A stretch of 64,000 nucleotides of DNA from Panax quinquefolius (lineage: Eukaryota; Streptophyta; Magnoliopsida; Apiales; Araliaceae), in NCBI GenBank assembly GCA_020205615.1, contig CM035168.1, positions 128,846,795-128,910,794 on the forward strand, written 5' to 3'. How positions within the stretch are numbered: position 1 is the stretch's first letter; each line of letters opens with the position of its first letter. The translations under genes were made by a program, and so were the position numbers. Below the pieces are notes generated by a model, which was given only the letters and a program-made list of their open reading frames with translations, did no database searches and was not told the origin of the DNA. Shown here piece after piece: positions 27,627-39,224 of this stretch.

Positions 27627-28455
27627 TTGTCAAGCCCTTCGTGGTAGGCAAACGCCATCCTTAAAACGTTGTCAGGCCCTGCGTGGTAGGCAATTGTCGA
27701 CATTTAGACCTTGTCAGGCCCTTCGTGGTAGGCAAGTGTCATCCTTAAGACGTTGTCAGGCCCTGCGTGGTAGGCAATCGTCGACACTTAGACCTTGTCA
27801 GGCCCTTCGTGGTAGGCAAGTGTCATCCTTAAAACGTTGTCAGGCCTGCGTGGTAGGCAATTATCGACATTTAGACCTTGTCAGGCCCTTCATGGTAGGC
27901 AAGTGTCATCCTTAAGACGTTGTCAGGCCCTGCGTGGTAGGTAATCGTCGACACTTAGAACTTTGTCAGCCCTTCGTGGTAAGCAAGTTGTCATCCTTAA
28001 GACGTTGTCGCCCCGCGTGGTAGCAATCGTCGACATTTAGACCTTGTCAGCCCTTCGTGGTAGGCAAGTGTCATCCTTAAGACGTTGTTGAGCCTGCGTG
28101 GTAGGTAATCGTCGACACTTAGACAGACCTTGTCGTGCCCTTCGTGGTAAAAAGTGTCATCCTTAAGACATTGTCGCCCCGCGTGGTAGGCAATTATCGA
28201 CATTTAGACCTTGTCGTGCCCTTCGTGGTAGGCAAGTGTCATCCTTAAGACGTTGTCAGCCCTCGCATGGTAGGTAATCGTCCGACACTTAGACCTTGTC
28301 AGCCCTTCGTGGTAGGCAAGTGTCATCCTTAAGACGTTGTCAGGCCCTGCGTGGTAGGTAATTGTCGACATTTAGACCTTGTCAGGCCCTTCGTGGTAGG
28401 CAAGCGTTGTTCTTCAGACTTCGTCAGGCCCTTCGTGGTAGTAGCAAAGGTCATC
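27627..28455 (+). repeat. Tandem array of alternating 42-bp units (84-bp dimers)
   Basis: About 20 units. Type A carries CCTGCGTGGTAGGCAAT and TCGACATTTAGACC; type B carries CCTTCGTGGTAGGCAAG and TCATCCTTAAGACG. They alternate, giving an 84-bp higher-order period. Both start TTGTCAGGCCC. The unit is 14 codons long, so open frames with a 14-residue repeat appear, but I regard these as by-products. The array sits between pol and the antisense gene, where Tat/Ogre elements are known to carry variable tandem repeats. Confidence 0.93.
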
Positions 28456-28884
28456 TTTTGGTTTTTTGTTAGCCTCGGGGTAAACAAATTCTAAATGAAG
28501 CATATCGTCTCACACTTCAAAGAACTAATAAGTATCCCTTTACTTTATTACTTTATTACCTAAATTTTTTCTAAGTGTTGAGTTCGGAATGCCTCATTCC
28601 CTAACTTCATCTTATCTGTTATATGACATGCTTAGTTATTAATTAACGAGTCGAGTTGAGTCCATGAAAGAGTTTGTGCATTTTTCCGGTTGAATTAATA
28701 TTCAAGTATGGCGTAAAGTAAATGCAATCAAGTCATAAGGAATGAAACCACATTTCATTAATATTTAATTTGATTACAAAATTAGAATTTTTTTACACGA
28801 ATCCTAAAAATTAAAGAAAGTAAAATAGCAGAAATTTTCACAAACATTCTTAAATAAAACTCAAGAGAAACAAGAACATTCACT
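28456..28884. other. Tat#1 spacer between tandem array and antisense gene
   Basis: AT-rich internal element sequence with no coding region I can support. Given the antisense stop at 28885, it probably includes the 3' UTR of that gene. Confidence 0.5.
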
Positions 28885-30661
28885 TCAAGCATCATCCTCG
28901 CTACATCGAAGAGTCGAAAAGGATGGATCCACGTTAATGTAATCGGTTTCTCGCTTGCACACGACTCCGCAGAGCTCATAGCTTTCAGAATATATCTTCA
29001 TGATCTCGCTGTTAATCTCATCCGAGATACGATACTCTTCACAGATTTGCTTGCGAAGGTCATCGGTCAGAGGAGGCCCAAGGTCCCGAAGAGCCTTAAG
29101 TTCTCAGATTTCTTTTTCAAGCTTCTGACGTTTATTCAAATGACGAGTTTCTACCAGCTCTAGCTTCTGGATCGTCTTGGTCAAGATCTTAGCATCAACC
29201 TTTAATTCTTTGATCTTTTCCATCCTTATTTCGCTCCTTTGAACCAAGTCAACATTCATCTTGACGATCTCCTCATACTGTGCTTTAGTTGACTTCAGTT
29301 CTTCATTGGATGCCTTCACATCTCCCTCGCTTGGGGCCAACTCTTTCAAGACCTTCATTTGTATGAAGAACGCTTTCACGTTGAGTCCTTTCCCGAGCCA
29401 GAGCAAACTTCAGGATGGCATTCTCCTTCCTCAGTGCCTCTTCTTCGGATTCAACCTCGATAGACTTCGGACGCAGACGCCTCGAACACGAGATTCGCTA
29501 TGCATGTCCAAAGATTATTTGACCGGGCCAGATATATAAGTATGAAGATAAATACTGAAAATAAAGGAGAGAACCGTTTACCTTTTCGCCAGTAGCTCAT
29601 ACCTTTTAAGTAAATCCTCGTTCGAATCATTTAGAATCGATGGTCATCGGTTTACTGACGAAAGCATCGAACAGTTGAAATGGAAAGTTGGCATTAAATC
29701 GAGGCCACATGGTTGGAGAGGCCATAACGTCATGCTGAAATTTAGAAGTCGACTGTCTTGGAGGAGAGGGCATGGATTGATTGAGAACTGGCGAGGGGTC
29801 CACAAATATATTTTCTGGAGAAGGAGACCGAATAGGAGTAGGTTTGGGGACCGATGAAGGAGCAGAAGATGAACCTGGATGGCTATCTGATGGATGTTTT
29901 CTTTTTTGAGATGAGATGGGGACAGATCCGATCGGTTCATCATCAGGCACTTGAATTTCAGTTGGGACTATTAGACGGATGTCAGCCGAAGACGATGGAA
30001 CTCGGAGCTCATTGGCAGTCAAAGGGGTTATCTTCGTCCTTATCTTTTTAGCACGAAGAACCTTTACCCGATCGTGCAAAGGTATGTCAAGCAGACTTCT
30101 CTTCATTGGGGCAGGTTCGGAAGGTGCAGAGCTAGGGTTCGATGAAGGGGTTGCTTGTGGAATTTCTTCGGGAGTTGCTTCCGGATCACTTTCAGGATTT
30201 GTTTTCGGCTGGGTGGATTTGGATTTCTTGGCGGCTCTTTTCCTTCGGCGAGGTCTGAGGGATTCTTCGAGAACGATGGGTTCATCGGTTTGGGGTTCAT
30301 CATTCTGAAGAGAAACAGTTGGTGGATCGGCGACGGGGGGATTGGCTCGGGAAGATTCTTCAGTCGGAGGCTCTTCACTTGCATCCGTAATCTTCCCTGC
30401 CAAAAAGTCTTCCAATTCTTTCACTTCCGAAGAAGTTGGCTTGATCAGAGACACTGCAAATAACCATATATCAGAACCCATATCACTTAAATATCTCAAG
30501 AAACTATGTTACCAAGTTGTTCGAAACTTACATTTATGGTCGTACAGCCAAGCTTGCTTAGTCAGAAGTGCAAAACTCCATTCCTTCGGAAGAATCTTCT
30601 TCAAGAAATCTGCCATCTCCTTCACACGCTCTTTGTGAAAGTAATATGCACACAAGCCAAT

Positions 30662-33423
30662 TGTGACGCCCCCAAAATAGGTCCATTCCATCCAACCCAT
30701 TCTGAGTCGCCAAATACATGGTACAGAAACAACTACAACTTTATTATCACAACAATAAATCTGTGAGTTTAAATACAAATATTATCTTCTAGACAATATT
30801 TATACTCAAATAAATCCTCATCACATTTATTGATACATTATTTTACAATAATGGTGAGGACTACTAAACAACTTTCTCTATAACCATCATTCCATACCCC
30901 GACTAGTACTCGCTACATTCTCGCCTCCCGAGAAGAAAAATGGAACAACAAGGAAAAAGGGTGAGCTCAACTAGCCCAAAGAAAGAATGTTATGACTAAG
31001 ATAATATACAACAAATTATCGTTAGTCTCCAACAGGAAAAATCGATAGAATACAATGTACAACAAGTTTCGGATCAATATTCATAATGGAAATAATAATT
31101 CATAGTAAGAGTTACGTAGAGAATGAAATCTACTATAATCTATGAATTTAACGATCCATCATCAATATTTTATCCTCGTAACATCAATCAATATTCATCT
31201 CAAATCAAATATTCATCTTTGCACTACAGCCAAAGATATTCATCGATCGATCCATGTTCATCTCAACACTGCTCATCTTTGCACTAAAGGCCAAAGATAT
31301 TCATCATCGATCGGTCATGTTCATTTAAACACTGTTCATCTTTGCACCACAAAGCCAAAGATATTCATCGATACCATGTTCATTTAAACACTTCATCTTT
31401 GCACTACAGCCAAAGATATTCTTCAGAAATCATTCATCTTTGCACTACGGGCCAAAGATATTCAATAATATCATCATTTAAGACCGAGGATGATGAAAAT
31501 ATTTTTAAAGAAACGAATCCGATTGAAACAAAATGACAAGGATTAAGGATTAAGAATTCAGTACTTTGTTTTATCCATGTCCAACAATACCTCAAAAAAT
31601 AATCATAGTGGTGTAAAATTCAAGAATGATCAAAACATGGATACAATCAAAGCTAGTATCCAAAATAGATATTTTGGACTAAAAGAAAAATTTTCATTTT
31701 TCTATGAATAGTGTCGATTCGTGAATAAGGTCAGATATCGTGAATAAAGTGCAGATATCGTGAATAAGTAATCACACACCAAAAGATAGAAATTCCACAA
31801 AAAAAACATCTTCACGCTTCACTTAATAAGATAGTAATGTGAATAGTAACTCGTGAATAAGAACTCATGAATAGTAACTCGTGAATAGTAACTCATGAAT
31901 AAGAACTCATGAATAGTAACCCGACATGAAAAAGTTCCAAATTTGATAAAAAGTTCCAACCAATATTTCAAAGATAATGATATTGAAGAAATAATATCAT
32001 TCGAGAAGAAAATAACATCCTTACCTCAAAGAATCGATTTGCCGGAAGGAAAGGTCAAGTGATCTTTGAATGAAACTCATCTTTGAACAAAGAACTCTCA
32101 AAGTATCTAAATACTCACAAAATACGCTCAATAATATAGAGAAAAGAGAAAACTTTGTTTTCGTGTGATTTTCAATTTAACTTAGCCTCTCATTTATAGG
32201 AAAATGTTAAATTACCAAGGCAGATTTCGACTGCCACTGATGGCTTTACCTACTACTACTATTGCCACCCACCACATTTGAAATAAAATTCAGCACATTT
32301 TTTCACCAACCACAAGTGGGGCCCACTCAATTCTAGAATTTTCCACCAAAATCAATTATAAACCTAATTTCCGAATCCGACACCTCTTAAAATTCACAAC
32401 AAATCATTCGTGCATTTTAATCTGTTCAAAATTTGTGGACATATACTCAACTTATGTATGTATAATATACCCAAAAATTACCACAATCCAACCATTCGGA
32501 TTAAAAATTATAACCCCCGCAATATATCTCAAAACCCCGATTTAATTTTTTAATACCTCCAATCCAGATAAAATATCGATAAAACACCTCAACATTAATT
32601 CCTTCATTAATAACCACATAAATAAATCCATCGTTTATATTCAGTATAAAATAAATATTTCCTTATCATATGAATCAATAATTAATTATTCACAAATAAT
32701 ATTACGTAATCACATTTACGACAACGGTAGTTCTCGAGAAAGAGGGCTTTCCAATAAGGATCTCTTATCTTGGCCGCAATTAGGTGACCAAACCTCTCTC
32801 TTGATGTAACTTTCTAGACATTGCCAATAATGTTATCTAATAATATTATTCAAATAATATGAATTATTGATCCGATAATGGGAAATATCATGCAAAGATG
32901 ACAATTATTGAAACAATAATAATATAAAATATCAACGCAACAATTATTGAATCAATAAAATAAAATATTGAACAAGAATTCACATGTGAAAATTATTGAG
33001 TAAAGGCCTTCACGTAAGGATCAATAATTCAACAATACTGTAATACCGTGTGCCATTGTGCTGACCCGCGCCATTCATCAGATTTTAACCACCGGGTATT
33101 CCAGCCGGTCTTAACTGGTAATAACTACGCCTGAGTTATTTATAACCACCCAAACTTTTGTCGTTTTCCTCATCCAATCGCTTTCCGTTATGGGGCCCAC
33201 ACATGGTCTGGCCGTATCGCACGAATATTCCCCGACAAAGCATTTAATATTCCACCACCAAACGAATATTCCCACAACAATAAATATTTTATAACCACTT
33301 GCTTATTTTGAAATATTTGCGTATTTCACCCTTAACTATCCACATTAATCAAATCAACCCTTACTATTTCAAAATAATAAATAAAGGAAATTCCTTTTTA
33401 TTTAAAAAATTTTCGGTCTTACA
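30662..33423 (-). repeat. S1#2 left LTR
   Basis: Starts TGTGACGCCCCCAAAATAGG and ends CGGTCTTACA. It carries CATCTTTGCAC-type tandem units (about 31205-31468) and GTGAATAGTAACTC repeats (about 31715-31925). Apart from short indels it matches 36473-39224. Confidence 0.9.
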
Positions 33424-36400
33424 ACCTCCTCTCTTATGAAATTTCGTCCTCGAAATTGACGACGCACAGTGTTTCGAAAAGGTAAAGATACCTCGCTTTC
33501 ATTTTCGCTTCCAACTCCCTGTGTCATTTCCTCAATAGCATGGTTTCTCCACAAAACTTTAACTTATGGTATAACCTCTAAATTACATGGGTCATGTTCT
33601 TTCCTCTACAAAATCTTGACAGTACCTCCTCGCGACGTTAAGTCTTCATTATCTCGTCCGGTTCTAACTCAATGACGTGTTTGGTCGTCCACATATTTAC
33701 GTAACATCGACACGTGAAAACGTTATGAACACGCGTCATACTTGGTGGTAAAACGAGTCTATAGGCTACGGTTTCTATTCGATCGAGAATTTCAAATGGA
33801 TTAATAAATCGAAGGTTTGAGCTTTCTCACCTCACCGATTCTCGCTTTTAAAATAACAACTTCTTGCACCTCCTTCTTCAAATTCATCACTCCGTGTGTA
33901 GCAGAATAAACTTTAACTTTATCGATTAAAGTCGATTATACTCGTATATCATCGCGTGGGTACCTAGAGTTTTCATCTCCATCTCTATTATTTGTAAATT
34001 ATACTGAAATGAGTCTTTGACAATATCGTGACTCAGACTCAGATATCGATCTTCTACTCAACACGCCACCTACCATTTCGCTTTTCCGGGATGGTACGGT
34101 CAAAACATATCTTTGAAATGAGTCTCTCTCGAGTTCTTCAAGCTCTTCCCACATTCCTTGCTCCATTTGAATTTTGTATCTCTATGAGTCACCACGTTAA
34201 TGGAATAGCGATTCGAGAATATCCTTCAACGAATCTCGATAATAACCAACTAAGCCTAGAAAGCTACGTATTTCGATTCTCCGACTTAGGTTGCTCTCAA
34301 TCGTGACTCATATCCCAATCTTGGATAAAGACGTCACATTGACACCTATCGCTTTCTTATCGCACGAATATGACGCCCCCTACGGAGAGTTAAAGCAGGT
34401 GAATTCCACAAAGGAAGTCATAAGATAAAGGCTCAGTACCAAATTCTATAGTTGAATTTTAACTCCAAGTTCAATAAGAGCCATTCGATATAAGATTTTA
34501 GAAATGAGTTTTTATCTGGGGTTCAAAGTCGATACAAAATTTAATATCGGTCTTTGGGAGTAAGCTTAATAAATTCTTCAGAAATACGTCGGGAAAAATC
34601 AATAACAACAAGAATATTATTCAAATCGACGTGTCTTTATTCAAATCCATAACATGGACTAAGAAAACTTGACATCCATAATAAACGAATGACTTCATGG
34701 TTTGATATGAAAATGTTTGACTTCAATGGTTTGATTAAGAATTCAATAATAGGTTGCTTAGGAATATGAAAACTAACAACCTTACTTAAAGTAATCAATT
34801 TTGCATTTGATGAGTAGTTAACCTTAAAATCACATCAAAAACAATATCTCTATAGAAATAAGGTTAACGGGTAATGTGATAGTGCCAACTTGAATCAAAC
34901 AAGATTTCTAAACAACGGATGTAATGAAAGTTTCTCCTAACTGAGTCTCCATAAATAGGTCAAAGTCTAATTTCTCCGTAGTCAAGTTCAAACGTTGAAA
35001 GCAAAGAGATAAAAGAATGGGTAGAACCCAGATTCAGTAAGGTATAAACTTCGCAAGAATTTATAATTAACTAACCCGTGCTAACTTCGTCGGGTTCCTC
35101 GATTTTGACCTGGCCACGCGACAAACGCTTCTTCCAAGAACCGTTGACTTTGACTTTTCTCGGGACATCCTTTTGAGTCACCGCCTCCACAGACTAGGGT
35201 TTCGATATCGCATAATCTCGAGCGATATGTCCTTCTTTTCCACAATTATAGCATACCTTAAGCTGTTGTGGGCGGGTTTGGTGATATGTCCCTCTTTCCA
35301 AGATTTGTAACTTGATACGACCGATGGTCTTTCTCCTCCCTTGGAACCCGATTGCCCATTGGCGCCGCGTCTTCACACGGTCGTTGTTGAATCTCCTCTT
35401 TTAAAATCTCCTCCCAACTCGCTTTTCTATTTTCATGGGCCACGATTACCACGGAGTGGTTACCACCTTTGTCCGTATTCTTCTTTCTCCTTTGGTTATC
35501 GTTATTACGATGACTACTATCTTTGGTATGATCCTCGGTTATGGTCCCCGGTTGAACGTATTTCGTTATCTCGCTTCTAACAATCGAGCCCATTTACAAC
35601 ATGTCGAATAGAGAAAATTTATGAGAAATGAGATATCGACGTACGCCGTGTTTCAAACCTCTCGTAAACATCCGCCATACGCTCCTCATTCTCCACCAAA
35701 TGAGGTGCAAACTCGGATAACTCCGCAAACTTTCGTCTTTGGGCTGGACACCGCCATGTTATTTCGCTTCCAATCTAATAAACTCCACTTCCTTCATACG
35801 ACTAATACTTTCGAGGAAGTACTTGTCATTCGAATCGCTTCAAACGTCTCCTACGACATGCCGAGTGCGGTGAATGGTACGCTTCATGATTCCCACCGAA
35901 GAATCCGCTTCACCGGAACATAAAAGTAACGAATGGAACTTTTCGTTTTCGCCGGCATCCCAAGACATCGAATGTCTTGTAATTTGCTTGACCCATGTTT
36001 CCGCACGATCGGATCGGCTTTCCCTGCACTCGGTGGTCCCAACTTTGAACTCGTCATTGTGACCACCGTGAATTGCTATCATCTCCTCCTCAGTATTTTG
36101 AACACGAGTCTCCTCGTCTCGATTTTGCATGAACCGCAAAAAGCTTCTAAACATCCCTCGTCATCATCTCGCTCGTTGGTGTTATTCACAGAGGTACATT
36201 ACCAACTACATTGCGACGTTCTCCTCGTTGTTAAGTACTGCATCTCCACGGTCTCATTTACACCACTATTAATATTCTCACGACATTCTCAATTCATCAC
36301 ATAAAACAAGGGTTAATTAAGGAAATCAATCACATAATATCCCTATATATCTTGACCAACTAACAAATAAAGCTTAGGTAGGACACACTAGCAAAGGATT

Positions 36401-36472
36401 TACTCTCTCCCTCCTAGTTCTATTCCCCGATCTCCGCTTGGAGATCATATCCCCAAGCTCTCGATACCAACT
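33424..36472 (-). pseudogene. S1#2 internal remnant (gag, zinc knuckle, protease, C-terminal pol bits)
   Basis: 33424-33845 matches the integrase C-terminal region of S1#1 (17338-17770). Short RNase H and RT-edge pieces follow (34060-34600) with the catalytic parts missing. A damaged protease is at about 34850-35080. The zinc knuckle CYNCGKEGHIARDYA (35194-35376) has its last cysteine changed. gag pieces run from 35600 to 36290. The primer site GATACCA (36463-36469) is just inside the right LTR. No long intact frame remains. Confidence 0.78.
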
Positions 36473-39224
36473 CGTGGCGCCCCCAAAATAGGTCCATTCC
36501 ATCCAACCCATTCTCGAGTCGCCAAATACATGGTACGTAAACAACTACAACTTTATTATCACAACAATAAATCATGAGTTTAAATACAAATATTATCTTC
36601 AGACAATATTTATACTCAAATAAATCCTCATCACATTTATTGATACATTATTTTACAATAATGGTGAGGACTACTAAACAACTTTCTCTATAACCATCAT
36701 TCCATACCCCGACTAAGTACTCGCTACATTCTCGCCTCCCGAGAAGAAAAATGGAACAACAAGGAAAAGGGTGAGCTCAACTAGCCCAAAGAAGAATGTT
36801 ATGACTAAGATAATATACTGACAAATTATCGTTAGTCTCCAACAGGAAAAATCGATAGAATACAATGTATAACAAGTTTCGGATCAATATTCGCATGCGG
36901 AAATAATAATTCATGTAAGAGTTACGTAGAGAATGAAATCTACTATAATCTATGAATTTAACAAATCCATCATCAATATTTTATCCCCGTAACATCAATC
37001 AATATTCATCTCAAATCAAATATTCATCTTTGCACTACTGTGCCAAAGATATTCATCGATCCTATCATGTTCATCTCAACACTGCTCATCTTTGCACTAA
37101 AGGCCAAAGATATTCATCGATCGGTCGTATGTTCATTTAAACACTGCTCATCTTTGCACTACACAGCCAAAGATATTCATCGATCGGTCATGTTCATTTA
37201 AACATGCTTCATCTTCGCACTATGTGCCAAAAGATATTCTTCAGAATCATTCATCTTTGACTACAAAGCCAAAGATATTCAATAATATCATCATTTAAGA
37301 CCGAGGATGATGAAAAATATTTTTAAAGAACGAATCGGTGAAACAAAATGACAAGGATTAAGGATTAAGAATTAGTACTTTGTTTTATCCATGTCCAACA
37401 ATACCTCAAAAATAATCATAGTGGTGTAAAATTCAAGAATGATCAAAACATGGATACAATCAAAGTTTAGTATCCAAAATAGATATTTTAGACGAAAAGA
37501 AAAATTTTCATTTTAAATTGAATAAAGGTCGATTCGTGAATAAAGTCAGATAATGTGAATAGTGCCGACACGTGAATAAGAATCTCAGACACCAAAAGAT
37601 AGAAATTCCACGCAAAAAAAAACATCTTCACGCTTCATGAATAGTACTCGTGAATAAGAACTCGTGAATAAGAACTCATGAATAGTAAGAATCGTGAATA
37701 GTAACTCATGAATAGTAACTCATGAATAAGTAACCCCGACATGAAAAAGTTCCAAATTTGATAAAAGTTCCAACCAATATTTCAAAGATAATGATATTGA
37801 AGAAATAATATCATTCGAGAAGAAAATAACATCCCTTACCTCAAAGAATCTGAGACGGAAGGAAAGGCTCAAGTGATCTTTGAATGAAACTTGATGAACA
37901 AAGAACTCTCAAAGTATCTAAATACTCACAAAATCATTTCAATAATATAGAGAGAAAGAGAGAAAACTTTGTTTTCGTGTGATTTTCAATTCTAACTTAG
38001 CCCCTCTATTTATAGGAAAATGTTAGCCGTACCAAGCAGACTTGACCAAGCACACCGATGGCTTTTACTCGCTACTATTGCCACCCACCACATTTGAAAT
38101 AAAATTCAGCACATTTTTTCACCAACCACAAGTGGGGCCCACTCAATTCTAGAATTTTCCACCAAAATCAATTATAAACCTAATTTTAGAATCCACACCT
38201 CTTAAAATTCACAACAAATCATTCGTGCATTTTTAACGGTTCAAAATTTGTGGACATATACTCAACTTATGTATGTATAATATACCCAAAAATTACCACA
38301 ATCCAACGGTCGGATTAAAAATTATAACCCCATAATATATCTCAAAACCCCGATTTAATTTTTAATACCTCCAATCCGATAAAATCTCGATAAAACACCT
38401 CAACATTAATTCCTTCATTAATAACCACATAAATAAATCCATCGTTTATATTCAGTATAAAATAAATATTTCCTTATCATATGAATCAATAATTAATTAT
38501 TCACAAATAATATTACGTAATCACATTTACGACAACCAGCCGTTCCCAGAAAGAGGGGCTTTCCAATAAGGATCTCTCTCATCATGGCGCCGCAATTAGG
38601 TGACCAAACCTCTCCTGTACGTAACTTTCTAGACATTGCCAATAATGTTATCTAATAATATTATTCAAATAATATGAATTATTGATCCGATAATGGGAAA
38701 TATGCAAAAATGACAATTATCAAACAATAATAATATAAAATATCAACGCAACAATTATTGAATCAATAAAATAAAATATTGAACAAGAATTCACCGTGAA
38801 AATTATTGAGTAAGGCTTCTACGTAAGGATCAATAATTCAACAATATCAATAATACCGTGTGCCATCGCAACCACGCCAGACATCGTATTTTAACCACCG
38901 GTATTCCAATGATCTTAATTCAGAATAACTACGCCAATATTTATAACCACCCAAACTTTGTCGTTTTCCTCATCCAATCGCTTTCAAGTTATGGGCCTAA
39001 TACATGGTTTGTGGTCGCATTTAATATTCCCGACAAGAGACGAATATTCCACGACCAAACGAATATTCCCCAAACAACAATAAATATTTTATAACCACTT
39101 GCTTATTTTGAAATATTTGCGTATTTCACCCTTAACTATCCACATTAATCAAATCAACCCTTACTATTTCAAAATAATAAATAAAGGAAATTCCTTTTTA
39201 TTTAAAAAATTTTCTGGTCTTACA
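36473..39224 (-). repeat. S1#2 right LTR
   Basis: Starts CGTGGCGCCCCC (family TGTGACGCCCCC) and ends CTGGTCTTACA at 39224, directly followed by the target copy CCAAT. It contains CATCTTTGCAC-type units (about 37020-37282), GTGAATAGTAACTC repeats (about 37520-37735) and a TATA-like box (38006-38015). Confidence 0.9.

Larger units (their letters stand above)
30662..39224 (-). mobile_element. Chromovirus S1#2, internally deleted, nested in the solo LTR
   Basis: Two LTRs of 2762 and 2752 bp surround about 3.05 kb of internal sequence, flanked by the exact duplication CCAAT (30657-30661 and 39225-39229). Compared with S1#1 (about 4.7 kb internal) it lacks the integrase core, much of RNase H and the RT core, but keeps recognisable gag, zinc knuckle and protease remnants. 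Confidence 0.9.

Noticed and set aside
27694..27915. Protein with 14-residue repeats
   Set aside because: Consequence of the 42-bp tandem array; no start context or conservation to support translation.
27627..28455. CRISPR-like array
   Set aside because: Units are directly adjacent and alternate in two types, with no unique spacers, in plant retrotransposon DNA.
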